Positions 34,514 to 41,721 of a stretch of 64,000 nt of DNA are shown here, piece after piece (positions within the stretch are counted from its first letter, which is position 1; every line of letters starts with the position of its first letter). A program made the position numbers and the translations under genes. The stretch spans positions 1,364,001 to 1,428,000 of the forward strand of contig NZ_CP032630.1 in the NCBI RefSeq assembly GCF_003627075.1, written 5' to 3'. The notes below the pieces were generated by a model. The model made no database searches. It was not told the DNA's origin and saw only the letters and a list, made by a program, of their open reading frames with translations. The stretch is from Protaetiibacter intestinalis (GTDB lineage: Bacteria; Actinomycetota; Actinomycetes; Actinomycetales; Microbacteriaceae).

Positions 34514-35571
34514 CGGCGCCCCCGGTCGGCGCGATCCCCGGCACGGTCGCGCACCGGGGTCGAGAGGTCGGCGGTCTCGCGCACGATCTCGAGCGGTTCG
34601 ACGCTCTCGCCGCCGCCGAAGCGCGACCAGTACCGGGCGGTCGCGGTGACGAAGTCGGGCGCGAGGTAGGCGCGGTGCTCGGCCTGCGAGCGGAAGCTCG
34701 CGAGCAGCTCGAGCTTGCGCTCGACGAAGCCGTCGATCGACACGAAGCGCGTGGGCCGGAAGTCGACCGTGGAGGAGGGGCTCTGGTAGCAGGCGACCGT
34801 GTCGATCGAGCGGGTGGCGACGATGGTGGCCTCGTGCACGGCGCGGTGGTCCTGGTGGCGGTCGTGGTTGGTGTGCGTGTAAACGATCGTCGGCACCACC
34901 TCGCGCACGACCTCCTCGATGACCCGCACGGTGGGGCCGCCGCCGGGGATCTCGGTGTCGACGAGGTCCTTGAGGAACAGCCGCGCGCCGAGCAGCTCGG
35001 CGGCGGCGAGCGACTCGTGCTGGCGGTCGTCGGCGTCGCCCCCGCGTGCGCCGCGCGACAGGGTGAGGATGGTGATCTCGTCGCCCGCGGCGCGGTGCGC
35101 GGCGAGGATGCCGCCCACGCCGATCTCCACGTCATCCGGATGCGCGCCGACGGCGAGCACGAACTCCTTGGGGGCGGCGTTCTCGCGCCGGGCACGGCCC
35201 TCGTCGGCGAGCCGGGCGACCACCTCGACGAGGCGTGCGGTGTCGAGCGGCTTGGTGAGGAACTCGTCGGCCTGGGCGCGCAGGGCCGAGACGGCGTAGT
35301 CGACGCTCACGTGCGCCGTCATGACGACGACCGGCAGCCACGGCTGCGCCGCGCGGATCGCGTCGAGCAGTTGGAGCCCGCTGAGGCCCGGCATCTCGAT
35401 GTCGGTGACGACGGCGTCGGGCTGGAACGCGGCGATCGCGGCGACCGCCTGCCGACCGTCGGCGGCGAGCTGCACCACGCATCCCGCGCGCCGCTCGAGC
35501 ACCGTCTTCACGAACAGCGCGACATCCGCATCGTCGTCGACGACGAGTACTCTGCGGGTCTCTCCGGCCAT
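34510..35571 (-). CDS. response-regulator receiver fused to PIG-L deacetylase
   Basis: 353 aa fusion, first gene of the operon. Residues 7-120 form a receiver: acidic pocket VVDDDAD, phospho-acceptor D57 in VTDIEMPG, Thr in MTAH, Lys107 in FLTKPLD. Residues 137-330 form a PIG-L/LmbE N-deacetylase: zinc motif AHPDD (143-147) and the HTNHDRHQDHRAVH cluster (233-246). PIG-L enzymes deacetylate GlcNAc-linked lipids or thiols (for example MshB, Bca). A covalent receiver on a deacetylase means the kinase operon may switch deacetylation on by phosphorylation, instead of through transcription. A TAGGCT box (35590-35595, minus strand) lies upstream with an 18-nt gap to the start. The nearest known alternatives are unfused PIG-L proteins. 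Confidence 0.9.
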   Translation of the reverse strand: MAGETRRVLVVDDDADVALFVKTVLERRAGCVVQLAADGRQAVAAIAAFQPDAVVTDIEMPGLSGLQLLDAIRAAQPWLPVVVMTAHVSVDYAVSALRAQADEFLTKPLDTARLVEVVARLADEGRARRENAAPKEFVLAVGAHPDDVEIGVGGILAAHRAAGDEITILTLSRGARGGDADDRQHESLAAAELLGARLFLKDLVDTEIPGGGPTVRVIEEVVREVVPTIVYTHTNHDRHQDHRAVHEATIVATRSIDTVACYQSPSSTVDFRPTRFVSIDGFVERKLELLASFRSQAEHRAYLAPDFVTATARYWSRFGGGESVEPLEIVRETADLSTPVRDRAGDRADRGRR

Positions 35572-35589
35572 CTCGCACCCCTGCTCGAA

Positions 35590-35595
35590 AGCCTA
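35590..35595 (-). promoter_or_regulatory. possible -10 box of the seven-gene operon
   Basis: TAGGCT on the minus strand, 18 nt before the ATG at 35571. No good -35 is seen. It is the only candidate promoter before the operon. Confidence 0.35.
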
Positions 35596-35705
35596 TTCCT
35601 CCCCGCCGGGACGGCCGCTATGCCGCACCTATGCGGCGGCCGTGCGGGGCTGCCGCGCGCCCTCCCGCCGCCCGAGTGCCGCGCGAAGCCGCCACCACCC
35701 CCGCT

Positions 35706-35841
35706 GGTCGAGTGCCGCGCGAAGCGCGGTGTATCGAGACCCACGACGGACGCCCCTCGACGGGGCGCCCGTCGTCCGTGAGGCCCCACCGGTCCACGTC
35801 TGCACGGGTTTCGATACGCCCGCTGCGCGGGCTACTCAACC
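35706..35841. repeat. REPIN-like composite palindrome, copy 1
   Basis: 136-bp element bounded by GGTCGAGT and ACTCAACC. In order: outer arm with hairpin CCGCGC-GAA-GCGCGG, inner arm GTATCGAGACC, a central hairpin (35743-35756 with 35762-35775), a linker GGTCCACGTCTGCACGG, inner arm GGTTTCGATACG, hairpin GCCCGC-TGC-GCGGGC and outer arm. Inner and outer arms pair across the element. Followed by a run of broken right-end fragments (GGGC..GCGCAACC-like) to 35942. Confidence 0.85.
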
Positions 35842-35969
35842 CGCGGGGAGGGGTGCTGCGCGGCCGACTCAACCGGCGGGGAGACGGCGCGGCGCGGGCC
35901 GCGCAACCCACGGGAGGGGTGCGGCGCGGGCTGCGCAACCGGCGCGAGGCTGCCGCCACCACCCCCGCC
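35842..35969. repeat. array of degenerate repeat ends
   Basis: Between the two full composite copies lie several partial right ends (around 35862-35880, 35893-35912, 35925-35942), each a CGCGG/CGCGGGC hairpin remnant followed by ACTCAACC or GCGCAACC. No ORF here has a codon pattern like the neighbouring genes. Confidence 0.6.
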
Positions 35970-36105
35970 GGTCGAGTGCCGCGCGGAGCGCGGTGTATCG
36001 AGACCCACGACGGACGCCCCTCGAAGGGGCGCCCGTCGTCGGTGAGGCCCCACCGGTCCACGTCTGCACGGGTTTCGATACGCCCGCTGCGCGGGCTACT
36101 CAACC
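35970..36105. repeat. REPIN-like composite palindrome, copy 2
   Basis: 136-bp direct copy of the 35706-35841 element, about 95% identical, with the central hairpin at 36007-36020 and 36026-36039. Broken right ends continue to about 36180, up to the stop of the DUF222/HNH gene at 36194. Confidence 0.85.
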
Positions 36106-36193
36106 AGCGGGGAGGGGGGCTACGCGGCCTACTCAACCCACGGGGAGGGGTGCTGAGCGGCCGACTCAACCAGCGGGAGGGGGCAGCGTGTGG

Positions 36194-37630
36194 TCAGCCG
36201 ACGCGTCGTCGTGCGAGGTCGCGCTGCACGGGACTCTTGCTGCGCATGGGGATGGGTGTCTGGCGTGGGTCGACTCCCGGTGGGGGGATGAGGACGAACC
36301 CGTCGCCGTGTTTGTCGATGCGCCAGCCTTCGTTGTGGATGCGCAGGTGGTGATACCGGCACAGCAGGATGCCGCGTTCGACGCTGGTGCCGCCGCGATC
36401 TCGGCCCCAGTGGTCGATGTGGTGGGCTTCGACCATGCCGACGGTGCGGTCGCAGTCGCCGAAGCGGCATCCGCCGTCGCGGATGGCGAGGGCGGTGCGC
36501 TGCTTGGCGGTGTGGAGACGCCGGGTGCGGCCGACGTCGAGCGGGTTCCCCGCCGGGTCGACGGTGATCTGCTGGTATCCGTCGGCGCAGAGGTGCCGTT
36601 CGACGGTCGGCCGGGAGACGGGGTCGCTCTGTCCGGTGATCCACCCGTGCCCGGTGGGGGTCTCGAGCTGTTCACGGGTGACGACGAGTTGCACGGCCGC
36701 GCCGCCGGCACCCAGAAGCTGGGTCGCATCCGCCACAGAGCCGGCACGCAGCAGGTCGAGGAACACATCGGACGCCAACTGCTCGGGGGTGCGGGGGTCG
36801 AGCTCGATCTGCTCCGCGGCCGCACGCTGGGTCGGGTCGACGAAGCGGGGACCGCCCCGCTTGGGCGAGGTGATGCGGTTGTAGAGGTCGGTCACGTAGC
36901 CGGCGGACTCCGGGTCCAGCAGCCAGGTCAACCGCGTCATCCCATCCGGTTGCGGGATGACCCGCAGGGACCGTTGCGCGATGCGCTGCCGTTCGCGATC
37001 CGCGATGCCCGCCTCATCCAACTCGTCTCTCAGTTCACGGGCGCGACGGAACACGCGATCCGCATCCGGCACCGCCTCGCCAGGAGCACCGCCCGCGTCG
37101 ACCGCCTCGGCGCAGATCGTGCGGGCGGCTTCCGCCAACAGCTCGGCGGTGACACCCTCACCCGGATCCCCGAGCCCGCGCCGGATCGAGGCGACATGCT
37201 CGGCCCCGAACACCCCCGCACCGACCGCCTCGACCACGGCCCGCATCCACGGCGCCGACGGCGGCACGATCTCGCCCGTGCGGGCATCCGGCAACTCGAC
37301 CGCCTCATGCAACGCCTGCCCGGCCCGCACCGCCGTCTTCACCTCCCGCATCGTGGCGCCGGTGTGAGCCCGCAGGAACTCCTCCGCCGTGCGGTGACCG
37401 GCCCGCTGCGCAAACCCGTCATACCCGAACGCCGGCACCGAACGCCGGGCGATCTCGCCCGCCACCAGGGCCCGATGCCCATCCACGACACGCTGCAACT
37501 CGCCGATCAGCCGCGACGCCTCCAGCAGCTCACCGTCCATCGATTCCCGATACGCGGCCACCGATGCGGGCACACCACGCAACGTCGCGAGCTGCTCGCG
37601 GAGCGTGTTCACCAGCTGGAAGGGGGCCAT
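36194..37630 (-). CDS. DUF222 / HNH endonuclease (13E12-like)
   Basis: 478 aa. An N-terminal alpha-helical DUF222 region (about 10-330) is followed by an HNH nuclease domain (about 385-440) with CRFGDCDRTVGMVEAHHIDH, GILLCRYHHLRIHNEGW: paired Cys and the two-histidine active core. In mycobacteria this 13E12-REP family is present in several copies and partly under LexA control. I chose ATG 37630 with GGGAG upstream; a GTG at 37645 in frame would place the start against the SOS box. An SOS-type operator lies at 37648-37663. Family members are thought to act in DNA mobility or repair, but their natural job is not settled. The gene lies beside a dense cluster of composite repeats. Confidence 0.88.
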   Translation of the reverse strand: MAPFQLVNTLREQLATLRGVPASVAAYRESMDGELLEASRLIGELQRVVDGHRALVAGEIARRSVPAFGYDGFAQRAGHRTAEEFLRAHTGATMREVKTAVRAGQALHEAVELPDARTGEIVPPSAPWMRAVVEAVGAGVFGAEHVASIRRGLGDPGEGVTAELLAEAARTICAEAVDAGGAPGEAVPDADRVFRRARELRDELDEAGIADRERQRIAQRSLRVIPQPDGMTRLTWLLDPESAGYVTDLYNRITSPKRGGPRFVDPTQRAAAEQIELDPRTPEQLASDVFLDLLRAGSVADATQLLGAGGAAVQLVVTREQLETPTGHGWITGQSDPVSRPTVERHLCADGYQQITVDPAGNPLDVGRTRRLHTAKQRTALAIRDGGCRFGDCDRTVGMVEAHHIDHWGRDRGGTSVERGILLCRYHHLRIHNEGWRIDKHGDGFVLIPPPGVDPRQTPIPMRSKSPVQRDLARRRVG

Positions 37631-37647
37631 GCCCCATTCTCCCACAT

Positions 37648-37663
37648 TCGAATGTATGTTCGA
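37648..37663 (-). promoter_or_regulatory. LexA-type SOS box
   Basis: TCGAATGTATGTTCGA matches the actinobacterial/Gram-positive LexA operator TCGAACnnnnGTTCGA at 11 of 12 fixed positions. It lies 18 nt upstream of the ATG of the HNH gene, in the core promoter, so LexA should block transcription until DNA damage. Confidence 0.8.
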
Positions 37664-37723
37664 CAGGGTTGGGGAGAAGTTCGTCTCAGGTAGTGGTCGA
37701 ATGCTGGACGCGCGCGGGAGGCC

Positions 37724-38827
37724 TCAACCCGCGGGCTTCGCGTAGATCGCTCGCGCGAGGGCGTCGAGCACGGCCGCCGAGCGCGGCCCGAAGCTCAGGA
37801 TCTCGCCGTCGGCCATGTCGACGAAGCGCCGATGCTGCCCCGCCGTGGTGAGCGCGATGGCGGGCTTCGCCGCGAGCAGGCCGTCGACGCCGCCCGCCGA
37901 GGCGATGCCGTCGGTCATCACGAGGATGAGGTCGGGGTCGGCCTGGATCATCGCCTCGTCGGTCATCGGCGTCGACCCCTGCCAGCCGAGCTCGCCCGCG
38001 ATGTCGCGCGCCCCGAGGGCGCGGATGAGGGCGCTCGCCCCCGACTCCTCGCCGAACAGGTAGTAGATGCCCGAACCGCCGCGCAGGTAGAGGAACATCA
38101 CGCGCAGCTTGGCGTCGTCGGATGCGGGGGCCACCTGGTCGATCTGCGCGATCGTCTCGGCGACGTCGTCGGCGATCTTCGTCGCCAGCTGCTCCCCGAC
38201 ATCCGGCACGCCGAGCACTGCCGCGACGTCGCGGGCGAGCTGGGCGGCGCCCTCGAAGCTCGGCTCGTTGGCGACGAACACGACGGCGACGCCGGAGTCG
38301 CGCAGCTGCTCGAGCACGTCGCGCGGGCCGATCGAGCCGTCGGTGATGACGAGGGTGGGGCGCAGCGCGAGCACGCTCTCGGCGTTGACGGCGTGGGCGC
38401 CCGAGGTGACGACGGGCAGCTCCTCGGTGCCGGGGAAGGTGGTCGACATGTCGCGCCCGACGAGGCTGTCGCCGAGGCCCAGCCCCCACACGGTCGCCGC
38501 GAGCGAGCCGGCGATGTCGATGGCGAGCACGCGCGAGGTGTCGTCGACGGTCACCTCGCGGTCGCCGTCGGGGTCGTGCGAGGTGACGGATGCGGGGAGC
38601 GTCTGGGCGGGGTGCTCGACGATCGGGTCGACGGCATCCGAGGCGACGACCGCGGTGCTCGGCCCCTCGACGGCCTTCGGGTCGGGGTAGAGCTCGAGCT
38701 CGGAGAGCGGTCGCGTGTCGGCGGTCGGCGTCGGCGTGCCGTCGCCCGTTGCGCCGGGCGCCGCGCAGCCGGCGAGCAGTGCCACGGATGCGGCGGCGGC
38801 CAGCGCGGCGCGGAGGGTTCGGGTCAC
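37724..38827 (-). CDS. hmuT: haem/siderophore ABC transporter binding lipoprotein
   Basis: 367 aa. A signal peptide with lipobox LAGC places a lipid-anchored Cys at residue 21. A Fe-B12/PeriplasmicBP2 fold follows (VLAIDIAGSLAATVWGLGL; VTSGAHAVNAESVLALRPTLVI; GGSGIYYLFGEESGASALIRALGA), closest in style to HmuT-type haem-binding proteins. The GTG start is 6 nt after TAGAAT and the upstream DtxR box indicates iron repression. No permease or ATPase gene is adjacent, so its transporter partners are elsewhere. Its coding region ends PAG-stop with the string CCCGCGGGTTGA. Confidence 0.85.
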   Translation of the reverse strand: MTRTLRAALAAAASVALLAGCAAPGATGDGTPTPTADTRPLSELELYPDPKAVEGPSTAVVASDAVDPIVEHPAQTLPASVTSHDPDGDREVTVDDTSRVLAIDIAGSLAATVWGLGLGDSLVGRDMSTTFPGTEELPVVTSGAHAVNAESVLALRPTLVITDGSIGPRDVLEQLRDSGVAVVFVANEPSFEGAAQLARDVAAVLGVPDVGEQLATKIADDVAETIAQIDQVAPASDDAKLRVMFLYLRGGSGIYYLFGEESGASALIRALGARDIAGELGWQGSTPMTDEAMIQADPDLILVMTDGIASAGGVDGLLAAKPAIALTTAGQHRRFVDMADGEILSFGPRSAAVLDALARAIYAKPAG

Positions 38828-38833
38828 CCGCCC

Positions 38834-38839
38834 ATTCTA
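38834..38839 (-). promoter_or_regulatory. leaderless-type -10 box of hmuT
   Basis: TAGAAT on the minus strand, exactly 6 nt before the GTG at 38827, with the iron box just upstream (-20 to -40). Confidence 0.6.
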
Positions 38840-38848
38840 TGCGATAAG

Positions 38849-38867
38849 TAAGGTAACCCTTACCTAT
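38849..38867. promoter_or_regulatory. DtxR/IdeR-type iron box
   Basis: TAAGGTAACCCTTACCTAT fits the DtxR/IdeR consensus TWAGGTWAGSCTWACCTWA at 17 of 19 positions. It covers the -35 area of hmuT, a position for Fe-dependent repression. Confidence 0.85.
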
Positions 38868-39011
38868 GCGGAGCGGCCGGTCTTCCGATGGTGTTGGTGC
38901 CCGGGGTTGCATGCGTCGTATGTCCCGTTCGGGCAGCCGCCATCGGCAGCGTCATGCGGGCGCTGCCGTGTTCGATACGATCTCGCTCGTGACGGGGGGA
39001 TAGCTGCTGCG

Positions 39012-39188
39012 ATGGAATGCAATCGGTTCGGAGTGTCGACAGCTTGTGTCGTCGGCGCAACCGCGACGGCCGCTGGCGGTCTCGGGGTAGGCGCTGCCCC
39101 GGTGTTGGGCTGGGCATCGACGTCCAGCGCCGAGAACATCGGATCCATGCTCGACAGAACGGGCGTGGCGTGGGCGGTGTCTCGATGA
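39012..39188 (+). CDS. possible 58-residue small membrane protein
   Basis: Not recognised. An ATG at 39012, preceded by GGGGGGA, opens a frame of 58 codons whose stop overlaps the next start by 4 nt (ATGA), the same coupling used across this genome. Hydrophobic stretch VVGATATAAGGLGVGAAPVLGWAS around residues 13-36 could span a membrane. Codon use is less GC-biased than in neighbours. TACGAT at 38976-38981 could be a -10 box. Treat as a candidate until shown to be expressed. Confidence 0.4.
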   Translation: MECNRFGVSTACVVGATATAAGGLGVGAAPVLGWASTSSAENIGSMLDRTGVAWAVSR

Positions 39189-39781
39189 ACTGGCTTTTCG
39201 GCATCGCCGCCGGCGTCGGCATTGCGGGCATCGTCGTCGTGGGTGTGTTTTCGGCCGGGCTGGACGTCGGCGCCCGTGCTCAAGGGATGATGTGGGGCAC
39301 GCCGGTCACCCTCACGGCCGTCGCGCTGGGGTTGTGGGCGTACTCCGCCGCCTTCATCGCTCAGCTGAAGCGGCTTCAGCGGAGCACCGATGGCGTCGTG
39401 CTGCTGTGTCAGCGCTTGACAAGTCTGGCGGATGGCCTGGTGCGCGTGCAGGGCGTAGAGCCGCCCGCGCGCCCGAACCTCACCGGGTACTTCGTGCTCC
39501 GAGTCACGTCCGTCGCGATCGAAATCTGGTCGACGAGTCGCCTCCTGGCATCATTCCCGGCCGAGAGCGTGCGGGAGGTGCGTGTCCTCACGGAGGGAGT
39601 AGCCAAGCCTCGAATCGTGGTGTTCGCGGCGGCTGCATCGGGAGCGCCCTCGCAACTCGAGTTCGTCGTCGGCAAGAGTCGATGGGAGCTTTGGCCGGAG
39701 CGCTCGCCTTCTCGATTGGAATCATTGCGGAGCGAGATCGAGAAGCTCGTCAGCTCCGCGGGGTCGATCGAGGCGAACTGA
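39185..39781 (+). CDS. hypothetical two-helix membrane protein
   Basis: 198 aa, family unknown. Two N-terminal transmembrane helices (about residues 4-24 and 38-58) are followed by a predicted coiled part (AQLKRLQRSTDGVVLLCQRLTSLADGLVRVQG) and a soluble domain with strands such as FVLRVTSVAIEIWS and ARPNLTGYFVLRV that reads like a PH-like or DUF2982-like sheet; I would not name it. The gene has noticeably lower GC and more A/T third codon positions than everything around it, which hints at recent acquisition. Downstream lie an inverted repeat and a structured RNA. Confidence 0.65.
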   Translation: MNWLFGIAAGVGIAGIVVVGVFSAGLDVGARAQGMMWGTPVTLTAVALGLWAYSAAFIAQLKRLQRSTDGVVLLCQRLTSLADGLVRVQGVEPPARPNLTGYFVLRVTSVAIEIWSTSRLLASFPAESVREVRVLTEGVAKPRIVVFAAAASGAPSQLEFVVGKSRWELWPERSPSRLESLRSEIEKLVSSAGSIEAN

Positions 39782-39800
39782 GTCGGTCGTCACGGGCCGT

Positions 39801-39849
39801 GTCCGCTCTCACCGGACGAACGCCGATGAGTGAGGCGCTGAGAGCGGAC
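39801..39849. repeat. family F inverted repeat (GTCCGCTCTCA word)
   Basis: GTCCGCTCTCA (39801-39811) and TGAGAGCGGAC (39839-39849) are perfect inverted copies 27 nt apart, 19 nt after the stop of the hypothetical gene. A terminator role is likely. Same architecture as the other intergenic families but a new sequence word. Confidence 0.75.
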
Positions 39850-39916
39850 GGGGCTACTCGGATTTCCGATTTCCCAGGCTGTGCTAGGCGGACATCCAGC
39901 ATCCGTCCTTAGCATG

Positions 39917-40029
39917 GGTGCATTCCCGCGGCGACGCTGTGGTGGTCGTCGCCGCGGGAGATCCCCCTCGGAGCCTCTTGTGCTCCGTGAGACGGCCCGC
40001 CTGGTCCCCCCTCCGGCGGGCCGTTTCCC
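39917..40029 (+). ncRNA. candidate C-rich structured small RNA
   Basis: Three consecutive stem-loops: a perfect 12-bp stem (39925-39936 with 39947-39958), a short CGGAGC/GCTCCG stem (39969-39974 with 39982-39987), then a 10-bp stem (39992-40001 with 40015-40024) followed by TTCCCTTT, a good terminator. A run of six C sits in the terminator loop and a run of five C in the linker. TAGCAT at 39910-39915 is a possible -10. The C-rich loops recall the actinobacterial 6C RNA, but I cannot score it against that model. It may be a stand-alone sRNA or just two strong terminators. Confidence 0.5.
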
Positions 40030-40080
40030 TTTGTGGGGCGCGGCGATGCGCTGCGAAACAACGGCGCAACATCGCGGGCC

Positions 40081-40086
40081 TAGGCT
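40081..40086 (+). promoter_or_regulatory. leaderless-type -10 box of the ATP-grasp gene
   Basis: TAGGCT exactly 6 nt before the ATG at 40093. Confidence 0.55.
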
Positions 40087-40092
40087 CATGCC

Positions 40093-41721
40093 ATGGGCGA
40101 GCTGTTCGAGGGCTACGGCGCCGTCGCCACGCGCCGCCGCGGCACACCCCCGTGGGACGAGATGTTCGCCACGGGCGACACCGCCCGCGAGTCGTACCGC
40201 GAGATCCACGCCGCCCTCGCCCGCATGACGCAGGAGGAGCTGCGCGGGCGCACCGAGTCGCTCGCCAACTCCTACCTCGCCCAGGGCGTCACCTTCGACT
40301 TCGCCGGCGAGGAGCGCCCCTTCCCGCTGGATGCCGTGCCGCGCGTCATCGAGCAGGCTGAGTGGCTGCGGGTCGAGGCGGGCGTCAAGCAGCGCGTCAA
40401 GGCGCTCGAGGCGTTCCTCTCCGACGTCTACGGCACCCAGCGCGCCGTGCTCGACGGCGTCATCCCCGCGGGGCTCATCAGCTCCTCCAGCCACTTCCAC
40501 CGCGAGGCGGCGGGCATCGAACCCGCCAACGGGGTGCGCATCCAGGTCTCCGGCATCGACCTCATCCGCGACGAGCAGGGCGAGTGGCGCGTGCTCGAAG
40601 ACAACGTGCGCGTGCCGTCGGGTGTCTCGTACGTCATCTCGAACCGCCGGGTGATGGCGCAGACCCTGCCCGAGCTGTTCGTCTCGATGCGGGTGCGGCC
40701 GGTCGGCGACTACCCGCAGCGGCTGCTCGGGGCGCTGCGGGCCGCGGCCCCGGACGGGGTCGACGACCCGACCGTCGTCGTGCTGACGCCGGGCGTCTAC
40801 AACTCCGCCTACTTCGAGCACACCCTGCTCGCACGCCTCATGGGCGTCGAGCTCGTCGAGGGACGCGACCTGTTCTGCTCGGGCGGGCGCGTCTTCATGC
40901 GCACCACCGCGGGCCCCACCCGCGTCGACGTCATCTACCGTCGCGTCGACGACGAGTTCCTCGACCCGCTGCAGTTCCGCGCCGACTCGATGCTCGGCTC
41001 GCCCGGCCTCATGCTCGCCGCGCGCCTCGGCCACGTGACGATCGCCAACGCGGTCGGCAACGGTGTCGCCGACGACAAGCTCGTCTACACCTACCTGCCC
41101 GACCTCATCCGCTACTACCTCGCCGAGGACCCGATCCTGCAGAACGTGCAGACCTGGCGCCTCGAAGAGCCGGGCGCCCTCGAGGAGGTGCTCGACCGGC
41201 TCGACGAGCTCGTCGTGAAGCCCGTCGACGGCTCCGGCGGCAAGGGGCTCGTGGTGGGGCCGGATGCGTCGCGCGAGGAGCTCGACCAGCTGCGGTCGCG
41301 GCTGCAGCGCGACCCGCGCGGCTGGATCGCGCAGCCCGTCGTGCAGCTCTCCACCATCCCCACCCTCGTCGACGACGGCCTGCGCCCGCGGCACGCCGAC
41401 CTGCGGCCGTTCGCCGTCAACGACGGCTCGGATGTGTGGGTGCTGCCGGGCGGGCTCACGCGCGTCGCGCTGCCCGAGGGTCAGCTCGTGGTGAACAGCT
41501 CGCAGGGCGGCGGCTCGAAGGACACCTGGGTGGTGGGGCACGACCCGCTCATGTCGCACGACCACAACATCCAGGGCCTCGTGGCCGAGCAGGCCGCCGT
41601 GACGAGCTCCATCCCGATCATCACCGAGCCGCACCTGCAGGACCACAACCCCCTCGACGCGCCTCGACGCGACCAGCAGCAGCAACAGCAGCAGGCGCGC
41701 TCCACGGGGGGTGAGGAGTGA
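40093..41721 (+). CDS. circularly permuted ATP-grasp type 2 protein
   Basis: 542 aa. The N-terminal DUF404-like region (FEGYGAV, DAVPRVIEQAEWLRVEAGVKQR) and the ATP-grasp part (RVLEDNVRVPSGVSYVISNR; VVKPVDGSGGKGLVVGPDA; IAQPVVQLSTIPTL) match the protein paired with alpha-E and transglutaminase genes across actinobacteria. The reaction is thought to be peptide bond formation on an unknown molecule. The tail after residue 515 contains seven consecutive glutamines from a CAG-type microsatellite (41674-41694), probably an expansion in this lineage. Coupled by stop-start overlap to the next gene. Confidence 0.9.
   Translation: MGELFEGYGAVATRRRGTPPWDEMFATGDTARESYREIHAALARMTQEELRGRTESLANSYLAQGVTFDFAGEERPFPLDAVPRVIEQAEWLRVEAGVKQRVKALEAFLSDVYGTQRAVLDGVIPAGLISSSSHFHREAAGIEPANGVRIQVSGIDLIRDEQGEWRVLEDNVRVPSGVSYVISNRRVMAQTLPELFVSMRVRPVGDYPQRLLGALRAAAPDGVDDPTVVVLTPGVYNSAYFEHTLLARLMGVELVEGRDLFCSGGRVFMRTTAGPTRVDVIYRRVDDEFLDPLQFRADSMLGSPGLMLAARLGHVTIANAVGNGVADDKLVYTYLPDLIRYYLAEDPILQNVQTWRLEEPGALEEVLDRLDELVVKPVDGSGGKGLVVGPDASREELDQLRSRLQRDPRGWIAQPVVQLSTIPTLVDDGLRPRHADLRPFAVNDGSDVWVLPGGLTRVALPEGQLVVNSSQGGGSKDTWVVGHDPLMSHDHNIQGLVAEQAAVTSSIPIITEPHLQDHNPLDAPRRDQQQQQQQARSTGGEE

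Noticed and set aside
35706..36105. CRISPR array
   Set aside because: Only two full copies, 136 bp each and internally palindromic, with no equal-size spacers and no cas genes in the window.
35618..36169. ORF with repeated RGLSRPRS peptide across the repeat cluster
   Set aside because: The repeats in the peptide come from the DNA repeats; no start site, no typical codon bias, frame follows palindrome ends.
36194..37630. Mobile intron or transposon encoding the HNH protein
   Set aside because: No terminal inverted repeats or group I/II intron structure bracket the gene; the neighbouring repeats are on one side only and also occur elsewhere without it.
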